NCBI RefSeq assembly: GCF_009755665.1
Contig: NZ_CP046622.1
Coordinates: forward strand, 4,340,001 to 4,404,000
Direction: 5' to 3'
From: Variovorax paradoxus
Lineage (GTDB): Bacteria; Pseudomonadota; Gammaproteobacteria; Burkholderiales; Burkholderiaceae_C
DNA length: 64,000 bases
The notes under the pieces are model-generated. The model was not told the origin of the DNA, made no database searches, and worked only from the letters and a program-made list of their open reading frames with translations. This document shows, piece after piece, positions 25,299 to 33,948 of this stretch (its first letter is position 1; each line of letters starts with the position of its first letter). A program made the position numbers and the translations under genes.

Positions 25299-26870
25299 AT
25301 GCATTGCCCGATCCGCCGCTCCCTTGCCACAACCGCTGCGGCCCTGAGCCTGGCTGCCCTGCTGGCCTCGTGCGGTGGTGGTGGTGGTGGTGGCGGCGGC
25401 GGAGGCGGCGGAGTGATCGGTGTTCCGGCGGCTCCTCCGCCCACCACGGCCCAGCTGCCCGAACGCGAGGCGCTCATTGCCCGCGCCCGGGCTCTCGAAC
25501 TGAACACGCCTTATGTGCCTCCTCCCGGCAACGTGCTGGAGCACCATACCTCCGGCTATGCGAAGACGATGTGTTCCGCCGTGTTCATCACGGGCATCGA
25601 TCCCGATGTTGCGGCCGAGAGCCTCGGCTACTTCGTGGGGCCTTATGAGCAGCGCAAGAACGTTGGCAAGCCAGTGGTCGACCGTGTGAAGAAGGAAGTC
25701 CGCATCTCGATCCCCAACGGCGCGACGCTCGTGGCGCGCCACTTTGGCTCGCAGGGCTGCGTTACGCTGCCGGCGGGCAGCGACGGCGTTTTCTTCACGC
25801 CCGTCGAGGTCAAGAGCACCCTGCCCGACCCTGCGACCCAACCCTGGCCAATGGGCGAGGTGCTGCCCGGCGACCCGCCGCCCGCGGAAGTCAACATGGC
25901 GAAGGTCAACGAGGCCGTCGAGGCGGCGTTCGGGGTGCCGGAGGCCTACACGGCCGCCTTCGTGGTCACGCACAAGGGGCGCATCGTCGCCGAGCGCTAC
26001 ATGAACGGCATCGGCCCGACGACGCCGCTCGAATCGTGGTCGATGGGCAAGAGCGTCGTTGCCACCATGATGGGCGTGCTCATCAACCAGGGTGTGTACA
26101 AGCTCGACCAGCAGGCACCGATTCCCGAGTGGCAAGGGGCCGGCGACGGCCGCCAGCAGATCAAGATTTCCGACATCCTGCAAATGTCGAGCGGGCTGCG
26201 CATCAAGGCGCCCGACGATCCGGACTTCGATCCCAACGGCACCTACCCCGATCACACCTACTACTACACGGGCCGCATCAACGCCTTCAACTACGCCGCC
26301 ACGCGCCCGCAGCAATGGCCGCCCGGCGCGGTGGGCCGCTACCGCAACACCGATCCGGTGCTCGCCAACTACCTGGTGCGCCTTGCGGTGGAAAAGCGCG
26401 GCGAGGAGTACCTCTCGTTTCCGCAACGCGCGCTGTTCGACAAGATCGGCATTCGCTCGATGGTGATCGAGACCGATCCTTACGGCAACTTTCTCACGCA
26501 GGGCTACGACTTCATGTCGGCGCGCGACTGGGCCCGCTTGGGCAACCTCTACCTGCAGGACGGCGTGTGGAACGGCGAGCGCATCCTGCCCGAAGGCTTC
26601 GTCAACTTCGTGAGCAGCGTTGCACCGGCATGGGCCGCGGACAAGCGCCCCATCTACGGCGGCTTCTTCTGGATCAACGGGATGAGTTCGCTGGCAGCGC
26701 CGACGTCTGCCTACTACATGCTTGGCGCCGGAGGCCAGTTCGTGCTGGTGATTCCTTCGCACGATCTCATCGTCGTGCGGATCGGGCATTCCAAGGGCCA
26801 GTGGTTCGCAACTTCGACGCTGAACAGGGCACTTGCGCTACTGACCGCCGCGGTGCCGCGCGTGCGCTGA
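25299..26870 (+). CDS. Serine hydrolase lipoprotein (class C beta-lactamase fold)
   Basis: A 523-residue lipoprotein. The signal peptide ends in LLASC, and the acylated cysteine is followed by thirteen glycines in a row, a very flexible tether. The catalytic domain of the beta-lactamase/EstB/6-aminohexanoate-dimer hydrolase group begins near residue 200: S-x-x-K in 'ESWSMGKSVVATMMG', a Y-x-N equivalent in 'GRYRNTDPVLANY', and the late 'MLGAGGQFVLVIPSHDLIVVRIGH'. Substrates of such enzymes are esters or amides. ATG 25299 has AAGGA eight bases upstream. It ends 13 bases from a convergent SDR gene. Confidence 0.85.
   Translation: MHCPIRRSLATTAAALSLAALLASCGGGGGGGGGGGGGVIGVPAAPPPTTAQLPEREALIARARALELNTPYVPPPGNVLEHHTSGYAKTMCSAVFITGIDPDVAAESLGYFVGPYEQRKNVGKPVVDRVKKEVRISIPNGATLVARHFGSQGCVTLPAGSDGVFFTPVEVKSTLPDPATQPWPMGEVLPGDPPPAEVNMAKVNEAVEAAFGVPEAYTAAFVVTHKGRIVAERYMNGIGPTTPLESWSMGKSVVATMMGVLINQGVYKLDQQAPIPEWQGAGDGRQQIKISDILQMSSGLRIKAPDDPDFDPNGTYPDHTYYYTGRINAFNYAATRPQQWPPGAVGRYRNTDPVLANYLVRLAVEKRGEEYLSFPQRALFDKIGIRSMVIETDPYGNFLTQGYDFMSARDWARLGNLYLQDGVWNGERILPEGFVNFVSSVAPAWAADKRPIYGGFFWINGMSSLAAPTSAYYMLGAGGQFVLVIPSHDLIVVRIGHSKGQWFATSTLNRALALLTAAVPRVR
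25374..25412 (+). repeat. Trinucleotide tract encoding 13 glycines
   Basis: Thirteen consecutive glycine codons, starting as GGT repeats and ending in GGC/GGA, directly after the lipobox cysteine codon. Uninterrupted triplet repeats of this type can vary in length by slippage without breaking the frame. Confidence 0.9.
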
Positions 26871-26883
26871 CACCGGCAAGCAA

Positions 26884-27678
26884 TCAGGACGCGGGGGCGC
26901 CCTTGCGCAAGGTCGGCAAGCCCACGCCGGCGGCATCGAAGCCGCCGTCCACCGCAAGCACCTGGCCGTTGATGAAGCTGGCCTCGTCGCTGCACAGAAA
27001 GCCCACCGTGTTGGCCATTTCTTCCGTCGTGCCGTAGCGGCCCAGTGGAATGGTGTCGTAGTAGTCGGAGCGGATTGCCACGGTGTGCACGAGCTTGGCC
27101 ATCTCGGTCTCGACCGGCCCCGGGGCGATCACGTTCACGCGCACGCCGGCATTGCCGAGTTCGACCGCATGCTGCTTGGTCAGGTGGATGAGCGCCGCCT
27201 TGCTGGTGCCATACGCAACCCGCAGCGTGCTCGCGCGCAGGCCGGAAATGGAGGCGACATTGACCACCGCACCGCGCCCGCGCGCCACCATCAGCGCACC
27301 GAACGCCTGAGTGCACAGGAACGCGCCGTCGAGGTTGGTGCCGAGCACCGTGCGCCACTCTTCGAACGAAGTCTGGAGCACCGGCTTGAACACCGCCACG
27401 CCCGCGTTGTTGACCAGTGCATCGACATGGCCGAAGCGCTCGACCACGGCCTTGGCGGCGCTGGCGACCTGCGACGGATTCGAGATGTCGCAGTGCAAGC
27501 CGAGCACCCTCTCGGGTTGAGCCAGATCGGCCACCGCCTGATCGAGCGTGGAGACATCGATGTCGAGCAGCGCGACGTTGTAGCCATGCGCGAGGAACCA
27601 GCGGCCGATGGCCAGGCCGATGCCGCGCGCACCTCCGGTGACGACAGCGACGCGAGACGGAGCGGAGAGATCAGTCAT
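26884..27678 (-). CDS. SDR family oxidoreductase
   Basis: A 264-residue classical SDR. Cofactor loop 'TGGARGIGLAIG' at residues 14-25, 'DISNPSQV', 'NNAGVAVF', catalytic S in 'NVASISG' and Y-x-x-x-K in 'YGTSKAA', and the C-terminal 'VLAVDGGFDA' typical of FabG-like enzymes. An acidic residue after beta strand 2 ('LLDIDVS') favours NAD over NADP. Substrate unknown. It lies 54 bases downstream of a methyltransferase gene on the same strand. Confidence 0.9.
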   Translation of the reverse strand: MTDLSAPSRVAVVTGGARGIGLAIGRWFLAHGYNVALLDIDVSTLDQAVADLAQPERVLGLHCDISNPSQVASAAKAVVERFGHVDALVNNAGVAVFKPVLQTSFEEWRTVLGTNLDGAFLCTQAFGALMVARGRGAVVNVASISGLRASTLRVAYGTSKAALIHLTKQHAVELGNAGVRVNVIAPGPVETEMAKLVHTVAIRSDYYDTIPLGRYGTTEEMANTVGFLCSDEASFINGQVLAVDGGFDAAGVGLPTLRKGAPAS

Positions 27679-27732
27679 GGAAGTTTCTACCGTGAGCAGA
27701 GTGGTGCAGGCGGAATTGTGCGCCCGAGGGAG

Positions 27733-28362
27733 TCAGCGACCGAACACCAACAGCAGGTTGTTCGCAGGCATCGGATGGCGGTCGCGCAACGAGAGGCCCG
27801 CTGCGCCCGCCTCTGCCGCCACGTCTTTCAGGCGGCGAATGCCCCAGGCGGAATTGCGTGAACGCAAGTCTTCATCGAACGCCAGGTTGCTGGGTGCGGG
27901 TGCAGCGTCTTCTTCGAAGTAAGGCCCGTAAGTGATCAACAACCCGCCGGGAAGCAGATGCCGCGCCGCCCCTTGCATCAGCGCGGCGCACGCCGCCCAC
28001 GGTGCGATGTGCAGCATGTTGGCGCAGTAGATCGCGTCGAACTTCGCTTCTTCTTCGCCTTGAACGAACGCAGGGCCTTGCGGTAGCCATTGCGGCGTCA
28101 TCACATCGAGCAGGAGCGGCGGCCGGAGATTGGGCAGTGCGGCTTCTTCGACGCGCCCCTCGAGAGCGGGGAGCATGCGGGCATCCGCGTCGGTAGGCTG
28201 CCATGTCCATCGAGGCATTGCCGCTGCAAACCAGGCAGCGTGCTGGCCGGTGCCGGATGCGATTTCCAGCGCAGCACCGCGCTCGCCGAGGATGCGTATC
28301 AACGCATCGAGGATGGGTTGCTTGTTGCGGTCGGCGGCTGGGCTGTGGGGTAAATCGGGCAT
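27733..28362 (-). CDS. DUF938 class I SAM-dependent methyltransferase
   Basis: A 209-residue protein. The opening 'SPAADRNKQPILDALIRIL' is the DUF938 hallmark, followed by the SAM-binding glycine loop 'ALEIASGTGQHAAWFA' and motif II 'WQPTDADARM'. 'FDAIYCANMLHIAPW' and 'LLPGGLLITYGPY' match later motifs. The family is widespread and uncharacterised in substrate. Read in the same direction as the downstream SDR. Confidence 0.88.
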   Translation of the reverse strand: MPDLPHSPAADRNKQPILDALIRILGERGAALEIASGTGQHAAWFAAAMPRWTWQPTDADARMLPALEGRVEEAALPNLRPPLLLDVMTPQWLPQGPAFVQGEEEAKFDAIYCANMLHIAPWAACAALMQGAARHLLPGGLLITYGPYFEEDAAPAPSNLAFDEDLRSRNSAWGIRRLKDVAAEAGAAGLSLRDRHPMPANNLLLVFGR

Positions 28363-28532
28363 TCTGGAATCGGCGCGGATGGAATGATCTGGAGGGTATC
28401 AGGACGAGGCTCACTCGAAGGCGTGAGCGGATCGGCACTGGATTTGAGAGATCTGGCACTTTGCGCGCCTTCAATGCGTGCCTAAACTCGCTTTCTCGTC
28501 ACATCGCCCAAAAGCAGAAAAAAGAGCTACCA

Positions 28533-28931
28533 ATGTTCAATCACATCATGATCGGCAGCAACGACATCGAGCGCTCTCAACGCTTCTACGATGCGGTTCT
28601 TCGCGTGCTCGGCGCGGAGGGCGGGCCTGTCCGCAATCTTGCGCCAACGGGCCATGTTCGCCTGTTCTACCGGCACGATGGAAATACGTTGGGGATCAGC
28701 GAGCCCATCGACGATCAGCCCGCCACGTGCGCAAACGGAGGAACCATCGGCTTCAAATGCGCGACCCCCGAGCTGGTGAAAGAGTTTCACGACGCTGCGG
28801 TGGCGCATGGCGGCGTATCTATCGAAGATCCCCCGGGTCTGCGTGACGAGGCGTTGGGCCGCTATTACCTTGCCTATGTGCGTGACCCCGATGGGAACAA
28901 GCTTTGTGCCATTCACCGGGTGCGTTCCTAG
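28533..28931 (+). CDS. VOC family protein
   Basis: A 132-residue VOC protein starting 'MFNHIMIGSNDIERSQRFYDAVL', with an H near residue 4 as first metal ligand, and ending 'YYLAYVRDPDGNKLCAIH'. The fold is clear, the reaction is not. One of four VOC genes in the window; the others are at 14.8, 16.7 and 37.2 kb. Distinct from them in sequence. Confidence 0.85.
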   Translation: MFNHIMIGSNDIERSQRFYDAVLRVLGAEGGPVRNLAPTGHVRLFYRHDGNTLGISEPIDDQPATCANGGTIGFKCATPELVKEFHDAAVAHGGVSIEDPPGLRDEALGRYYLAYVRDPDGNKLCAIHRVRS

Positions 28932-29144
28932 CCTTCACATCACCCCTGCAGGGAGGCCAAGCCATTGTGCTGGTCGGTGGCCAGACCTTCGACGTGTTCA
29001 ACCAGCTGTCAGCACAAGGTCTTTTCGAAGCGCGCTGGCTCCTTTGGGACAAGTCGGTCATCCAGGGTTCGAGCAGGGTTGCCGTGAAGCGCGGCCTTTG
29101 CGCCAGGCGCAGGACCCCAACGTGAACATGAGGAGAAGATTGGC

Positions 29145-29642
29145 ATGAGCGCTCAACGCAATGGAGGATGCCTGTGCGGCTCGGTACGCTTTGTCGCCCT
29201 GGGCGAGCCGATGCGCACCTTGCAATGCCACTGCAGGTTCTGCCAGCGAATGACGGGCTCCACGTCGTACGCGGAGTCGATGTATGCGGTGGATGCGGTC
29301 GAGTTCTCGGGCGAGCCGATGTCGCGGTACTCGCATCGATCGGAAAGCAGTTCAAGGCAGGTGCATGTTCATTTCTGCCCCAAGTGCGGCACCACGATCA
29401 CTCTCACATTCGAGCGTTGGCCCGAGTATCGAGCAATCTCTCGTGGGGCTTTCGACGATCCGAACTCGGTTTCGATCAGCTCGCATATCTGGACCAGCTC
29501 CGCGCAGACCGGCGTGGTGCTTCCTGCGGGAACAGACTGCTTCGAGTTTGCCCGCGCCGACCTGGCAGGCTCGCCTCAGGCTCCCGCGCGCTTCGATGCG
29601 CCGCAGATGGCGCGCACCGGCGCCTCGGATCCCCCGCCTTAA
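29145..29642 (+). CDS. GFA (CENP-V fold) family zinc protein
   Basis: A 165-residue protein of the glutathione-dependent formaldehyde-activating family. It has the zinc sites: C9-x-C11 in 'GGCLCGSVRF', 'CHCRFCQRMTGS' and 'CPKCGTTIT'. Members are claimed to join formaldehyde with glutathione, though many act as zinc-binding proteins of unknown function. The 3' end overlaps by four bases the end of the convergent LuxR-type gene. Confidence 0.87.
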   Translation: MSAQRNGGCLCGSVRFVALGEPMRTLQCHCRFCQRMTGSTSYAESMYAVDAVEFSGEPMSRYSHRSESSSRQVHVHFCPKCGTTITLTFERWPEYRAISRGAFDDPNSVSISSHIWTSSAQTGVVLPAGTDCFEFARADLAGSPQAPARFDAPQMARTGASDPPP

Positions 29643-30463
29643 AGACAAGCAGGCGATCTGCCCCCGCCTTTGCCTGCCTCGCGCTCCGGCAGCATGAGCG
29701 CGAACAGTTCGCTGCGAAAGTGGATTCCGAGCCTGCCGAAAGCGCGGTTGCGATAGGTCTTGACCGTGGGCAGCGCGAGGCCCATGTCCGATGCGATGCC
29801 CTCCTGGGTCATGCCGCGCAGCAGCCGAAGGCACACGTTCAACTCCTGCGTCGTGAGGGCCGGACAACAAACCAGCAGCCGCGCCCTGAGTTCGTCGGCC
29901 GCGTCGGCCACGTCGACGCGTATCAGGGCGATGTGCTTGCGCGTGAGTGCCATGAGCAGCCGCCCGGCAACGCCGAAGTCCGCCAGTTGCGCATCGCTGA
30001 GCGGACGCTGGTGGGTATGCCGATAAAAATTGACTGCAAACAGCGCGTCGCCGCAAGCAGCGGGCTCCTCCTCGACCACGGAGACGCGCTCCACCACCCC
30101 ATGGGCTTCGTACACCTTGGCACGATGTTCAGCAGGCACTTCCGGCGCGGTGATATGGCACACGCGCAGTTGCGGAGCACTCGCTTCGCGCAAGGTGCGG
30201 TCGCTTCGAATGGGGCCCGAGAGGTAGGCGCGCCAACATTCCTGGGTGGTGTCGGGCATTCCCCGGCTGCCGCTCAGAAAGATCGCCGGCCGCGACCCCG
30301 TGCGGTAGACCGAAAACGAGCCCACCGGCAGTGCCGACGCCATGGCCTCGAGAAGGCAGGCCCCGAAGCCCAGCTCGCCCACCGCGGGCACCACCATCGG
30401 CAGGCACTGCAACAGCGGCGCTCCGACGGGTTTGGCGGGCAGATCGGGAATCCAGGTGCGCAT
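29639..30463 (-). CDS. LuxR-type transcriptional regulator (orphan)
   Basis: A 274-residue regulator. The C-terminal region has a LuxR helix-turn-helix: 'LTTQELNVCLRLLRGMTQEGIASDMGLALPTVKTYRNRAFGRLGI' at about 205-250. The N-terminal 190 residues are not a receiver domain and not recognised as an autoinducer-binding domain; they are probably a small-molecule or PAS-like sensor. No kinase or synthase is next to it. Divergent from the DUF3237 gene with 71 bases between, so it may regulate it. Confidence 0.8.
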   Translation of the reverse strand: MRTWIPDLPAKPVGAPLLQCLPMVVPAVGELGFGACLLEAMASALPVGSFSVYRTGSRPAIFLSGSRGMPDTTQECWRAYLSGPIRSDRTLREASAPQLRVCHITAPEVPAEHRAKVYEAHGVVERVSVVEEEPAACGDALFAVNFYRHTHQRPLSDAQLADFGVAGRLLMALTRKHIALIRVDVADAADELRARLLVCCPALTTQELNVCLRLLRGMTQEGIASDMGLALPTVKTYRNRAFGRLGIHFRSELFALMLPEREAGKGGGRSPACL

Positions 30464-30534
30464 GGGGCAATACGGGGAATCCCGTCATCTTCCGGGATGA
30501 CAGCGCTGCCCGGCCACCGGACTTACGCTAGGGC

Positions 30535-31023
30535 ATGGCTTCCCTTCTTCAGCAAAACGATCCGCTTGCCGCACCTCGGCTCACCTGGTTTGCCGACGTA
30601 TCCGTAGAAGTGGGCGAGCCGTTGGTGCTCAGCGAAGGCGCTCAGGGGCTGCGCCGTGTGGTGCCCATTTTGGGTGGCCATGCCAAGGGTGATGGCTGGA
30701 ACGGACGAGTACTGCCAGGCGGCGCCGATTTTCAGCGCATCGCGAGCGAGACGGTCTCGGAGCTGGACGCGCGCTACGGCTTGGAGACGGACGCGGGCGA
30801 CCGCATCTATGTGCGCAACCGCGCAATGCGCACGGCGCCGGCCGAGGTGATGGCGCAACTGCTGCGCGGCGATCCCGTGGACCCTGCGCAGGTCTATTTC
30901 CGCTGTGCGCCTTCGTTCGAAACGCGCAGCGAATCGCTGCGCTGGATCACCGAGCGGATGTTCGTCGGTGTCGGCGTGCGCCACCCGGCCCAGGTCGTCA
31001 TGCGCTTCTTCGCGCTGCAGTGA
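30535..31023 (+). CDS. DUF3237 domain protein
   Basis: A 162-residue protein. The DUF3237 pattern is visible: 'ADVSVEVGEPLVLSEGAQGLRRVVPILGGHAKGDGWNGRVLPGGADFQRI', then 'ARYGLETDAGDRIYVRNRAMR' and 'FRCAPSFETRSESLRWITERMFVGVG'. This family adopts a lipocalin-like barrel and often sits with Bug receptors or aromatic catabolism genes, as here. It precedes the Bug receptor by 48 bases in the same direction. Confidence 0.85.
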   Translation: MASLLQQNDPLAAPRLTWFADVSVEVGEPLVLSEGAQGLRRVVPILGGHAKGDGWNGRVLPGGADFQRIASETVSELDARYGLETDAGDRIYVRNRAMRTAPAEVMAQLLRGDPVDPAQVYFRCAPSFETRSESLRWITERMFVGVGVRHPAQVVMRFFALQ

Positions 31024-31071
31024 TCCAACGCGCCAGCCACCACTTAATTTCAATACCGACAGGAGACCTGA

Positions 31072-32085
31072 ATGACAACCGCGCTTACCACGGGCGCGCG
31101 CCGCCGCGCGCTCATTGCCGCCACCACGCTGATCGGGCTCGGCGGCATGTCGTGGGCGTCGCAGGCGCTCGCCCAGACAGCCGCTTATCCCCAGCGGCCG
31201 GTGCGCCTCGTTGTCGGCTTCCCGGCCGGCAGCGGTCCGGACATCGTGGCGCGGCTGCTGGCCCAGAAGCTGTCCGAGGGGTGGGGAAACCTCGGCGTCA
31301 TCGTCGACAACAAGCCGGGCGCCGGCGGGTTGATCGCCGCCTCTGAAGTGGCCCGCGCACAGCCCGACGGCTACACGATCATGCTCGGCGAGACCGGCCA
31401 GCTGGCCATTGCGCCCAGCAGCTACAGCAAGCTCTCCTACGACCCGAAGAAGGACTTCGTGCCCGTCAGCCAGGTGGTCACCTCCAACTTCATGCTGGTG
31501 GTCAACCCTGCCAAGGTGCCGGCGCGCGACGTGAAGCAGTTCGTTGAGTGGAGCCGCGCACAGAAGGGACTGTTCATGGGCACCTTCGGCGCAGGCACGC
31601 CAGGCCACTTCGGCGCCTTTCTCTTCGGTGATGCCATCGGCATCAAGCCGGAGCCGGTGCACTACAAGACCACGGGCGATGCGCTGGGCGGCCTGTTCAG
31701 CGGCGATGTGTCGGGTGCCTTCGCGAGCGTGGGCCTGTCGGCAGCCAACGTGAAGGCCGGCAAGCTATTGGCACTGGCCTCCAGCGGCGATACGCGCAGC
31801 GCCAGCCTGCCCGACGTTCCGACCTTTCGCGAGCAAGGCTTTCCGCAGCTGGCCTTCAACTCATGGTTCGGCGTCGTCGCGCCGGCCAGGACGCCGCCCG
31901 AAATCATCGCCCGGCTCGAGACCGACATCCGCAAGGCCGTTCAGTCGGCCGAAGGCAAGGCCAAGCTGGAGGATGCGGGCTTCAGCGTTACCGGCACCAC
32001 GTCGAAGGAGTTCGCCCGCGTGATCGCCGCGGACACGGCGAGCTGGGGCAAGGTGGTCGCTGCAACGGGCTTCAAGGCGGATTGA
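31072..32085 (+). CDS. Bug family (TctC-type) substrate-binding protein
   Basis: A 337-residue periplasmic binding protein. An arginine-rich start and a hydrophobic segment end at 'ALAQTAAYPQRPVRLVVGFPAGSGPDIVARLLA', the Bug signature that lies just after the signal peptidase site near residue 35. The remaining pattern ('VDNKPGAGGLIAASEVARAQPDGYTI') is diagnostic. Such receptors bind small carboxylates, often feeding a tripartite tricarboxylate transporter, but no TctA/TctB genes are present. It follows a DUF3237 gene and probably forms a small unit with it. Confidence 0.92.
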   Translation: MTTALTTGARRRALIAATTLIGLGGMSWASQALAQTAAYPQRPVRLVVGFPAGSGPDIVARLLAQKLSEGWGNLGVIVDNKPGAGGLIAASEVARAQPDGYTIMLGETGQLAIAPSSYSKLSYDPKKDFVPVSQVVTSNFMLVVNPAKVPARDVKQFVEWSRAQKGLFMGTFGAGTPGHFGAFLFGDAIGIKPEPVHYKTTGDALGGLFSGDVSGAFASVGLSAANVKAGKLLALASSGDTRSASLPDVPTFREQGFPQLAFNSWFGVVAPARTPPEIIARLETDIRKAVQSAEGKAKLEDAGFSVTGTTSKEFARVIAADTASWGKVVAATGFKAD

Positions 32086-32186
32086 GCCCGCAGGCCCGAA
32101 CTACCTCAGCTCGTTGTTCAAAAAAAATTGACCAGCGGACGAGAGCCGGCGGTGCGGCGCATAGATCACTGAAAACGAGCGCTGAT

Positions 32187-32921
32187 TTATGCCGTGACAC
32201 TGCGGTTTCGCGCAACGATTTGCGCGTGCGTCAGCGCTCCGCCTGCTGATGCAAACTCCTTCATCAAGGCATCCCGATTGCGGGGCGCGCGGTCCTTTTC
32301 CGCTGCTTCGATCGCCAGCTTCAAATCACCGATGGCCAACTCGGTGCAGTACGCGGGCGTCCCCGGCTGTTGGCGCCAGGAGTCCTGAAGGCTCCCGGCG
32401 TCCAGCGCGTCGAACCCTGTTTGATCGACCAACTGCCGGGCTGTCGCCGTTGCCTTCGCATCGTCTCCAGCCACGGGAATCGCGAGACGACTGGGCGTAC
32501 CTGCAGGCCTTCCTCCCTCTTCCAAGGTCGCAGCCAGAACAGCGTTCCATGCTTTCACCACGGGACGTCCGATCTGTTCCTGGCTCCATACGCTTTCGGG
32601 CTTTCCGGCGTCCACCTCGGCAATCGCGCCATCGCGAGACGGATAGTAATTGGACGTATCGATGACCACGACCTCGGGCGCCACGTTCTCGAACAAGCTC
32701 GCGAGGTCTCGATGGCTTGCAAACGGAATCGCAAGGATGACGACCTCGGCATCGGCCACCGCGTTTTCCTTGGTCACCGGCGTGGCACCGACTTCGGCGG
32801 CGAGGTCCCGGATGGTTTGCGGCCCCTTCGAGTTGGCAAGCCTGACGTCATGGGCACTGGCTGCGAGCTTGCGGGCGAGGCACGCGCCGATATTGCCGGC
32901 GCCGATGATTCCGATCTTCAT
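32187..32921 (-). CDS. NAD(P)-binding F420-type oxidoreductase
   Basis: A 244-residue protein beginning 'MKIGIIGAGNIGACLARKLA', a Rossmann GxGxxG start. 'NSKGPQTIRDLAAEVGA' and 'ILAIPFASHRDLASLFENV' follow the NADP oxidoreductase coenzyme F420-dependent family, which in Proteobacteria act as ordinary NADPH reductases. ATG 32921 is used instead of a longer frame. It lies 19 bases after the Bug receptor gene of the tarD group, on the same strand, so it may reduce or oxidise an intermediate of that pathway. Confidence 0.82.
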   Translation of the reverse strand: MKIGIIGAGNIGACLARKLAASAHDVRLANSKGPQTIRDLAAEVGATPVTKENAVADAEVVILAIPFASHRDLASLFENVAPEVVVIDTSNYYPSRDGAIAEVDAGKPESVWSQEQIGRPVVKAWNAVLAATLEEGGRPAGTPSRLAIPVAGDDAKATATARQLVDQTGFDALDAGSLQDSWRQQPGTPAYCTELAIGDLKLAIEAAEKDRAPRNRDALMKEFASAGGALTHAQIVARNRSVTA

Positions 32922-32940
32922 GCTCTTTCTCTCCCCGCAC

Positions 32941-33918
32941 TCAGTCGGCGTATTCACCGGCGTCCTTGATGACCTTCGCCCAGCGGGTCTTCTCGGCTTC
33001 CACGAACTTCCTGTGGCCCGCCGGGGCCAGGCGGTCGTCATTTACTACGGTGAGGCCCAGCGCCTCTTCACGCTTGATGAGTTCCGGATCCTTCAAAGCG
33101 ACGCGAAGCGCCGCGTTCAGCTTGTCCAGCACCGCGGGCGGCGTTCCCTTGGGCGCATACAAGCCGTGCCAGACCTGCACGTCGAAGTCCTTGAGCCCGG
33201 ATTCCGACAGCGTGGCGGTGTCCTTGAGCGACGGCAGCGGCAGGCGCTTGAGGCTGGTTACGCCGTAGACCTTGACCTTCTTGCCCTCGATCTGCGGAAC
33301 AGCGTTGGTGGCCTGCTCGCACATGAGATCGACCTGCCCGCCAATGAGGTCCGTCATGGCCGGCGCGGTTCCCTTGTACGGTACCGCGGTCATGGTGGTC
33401 TTCAAGGCGCTTTGGAACATCAAGCCGCACAGGTGCGACGCAGAGCCCAGCCCCGCATGGGCCAGGTTGACCTTTCCGCCGTTCGTGGCAATCCACTTGC
33501 GCAAGTCCGCGAAGTTGTTGGCTTCCAGGGTCGGCTTGCCGATCACCACCGAAGGCGCCTCGTTGATCACGCCCAGCATTTCGAAGTCATCGGGCACCTT
33601 GTAAGAGAGCTTGCGATACAACGCCGGCGCGGTTGCCATGCCAATGTGATGCACCAGCAGCGTGTAGCCGTCCGGCGCGGCGCGCGCCACCTTGGCCGAG
33701 CCGATGGTGCCGCCCGCACCGGCAGCGTTTTCGACGACCACGGTCTGGCCGAGTGGCTTGCGAAGTGCCTCGGCCAGGTCGCGGGCAATCTTGTCGCTCG
33801 GGCCGCCGGCCGCGAACGGGACCACCAGCGTGACGGGCTTGTCGGGAAACTCTGCAGAGGCCAACGTGGCCGAAGCGAACAGGCCGATGCCGGCGGCGTA
33901 GCGCCAAATGCTCTTCAT
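32941..33918 (-). CDS. Bug family substrate-binding protein, likely tartrate receptor
   Basis: A 325-residue periplasmic receptor with a signal peptide cleaved near 'TLASAEF' (residue 22). The Bug motif 'FPDKPVTLVVPFAAGGPSDKIARDLAEAL' follows at once. It sits 30 bases downstream of the D-tartrate dehydratase gene in the same orientation. In known Bug systems the receptor is encoded beside the enzyme that uses its ligand, so D-tartrate is the inferred ligand. No membrane transporter genes are in the group. Confidence 0.9.
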   Translation of the reverse strand: MKSIWRYAAGIGLFASATLASAEFPDKPVTLVVPFAAGGPSDKIARDLAEALRKPLGQTVVVENAAGAGGTIGSAKVARAAPDGYTLLVHHIGMATAPALYRKLSYKVPDDFEMLGVINEAPSVVIGKPTLEANNFADLRKWIATNGGKVNLAHAGLGSASHLCGLMFQSALKTTMTAVPYKGTAPAMTDLIGGQVDLMCEQATNAVPQIEGKKVKVYGVTSLKRLPLPSLKDTATLSESGLKDFDVQVWHGLYAPKGTPPAVLDKLNAALRVALKDPELIKREEALGLTVVNDDRLAPAGHRKFVEAEKTRWAKVIKDAGEYAD

Positions 33919-33948
33919 GGTGTTGTCTCCTTGGGTGGGTTATTTGCT

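Noticed and set aside
28932..29144. Short plus-strand frame between the VOC and GFA genes
   Set aside because: No start with a ribosome site and no resemblance to any family; treated as intergenic.
31072..33918. A complete tripartite tricarboxylate transporter
   Set aside because: Only the two Bug receptors are present; no TctA or TctB-like membrane protein is in the window.
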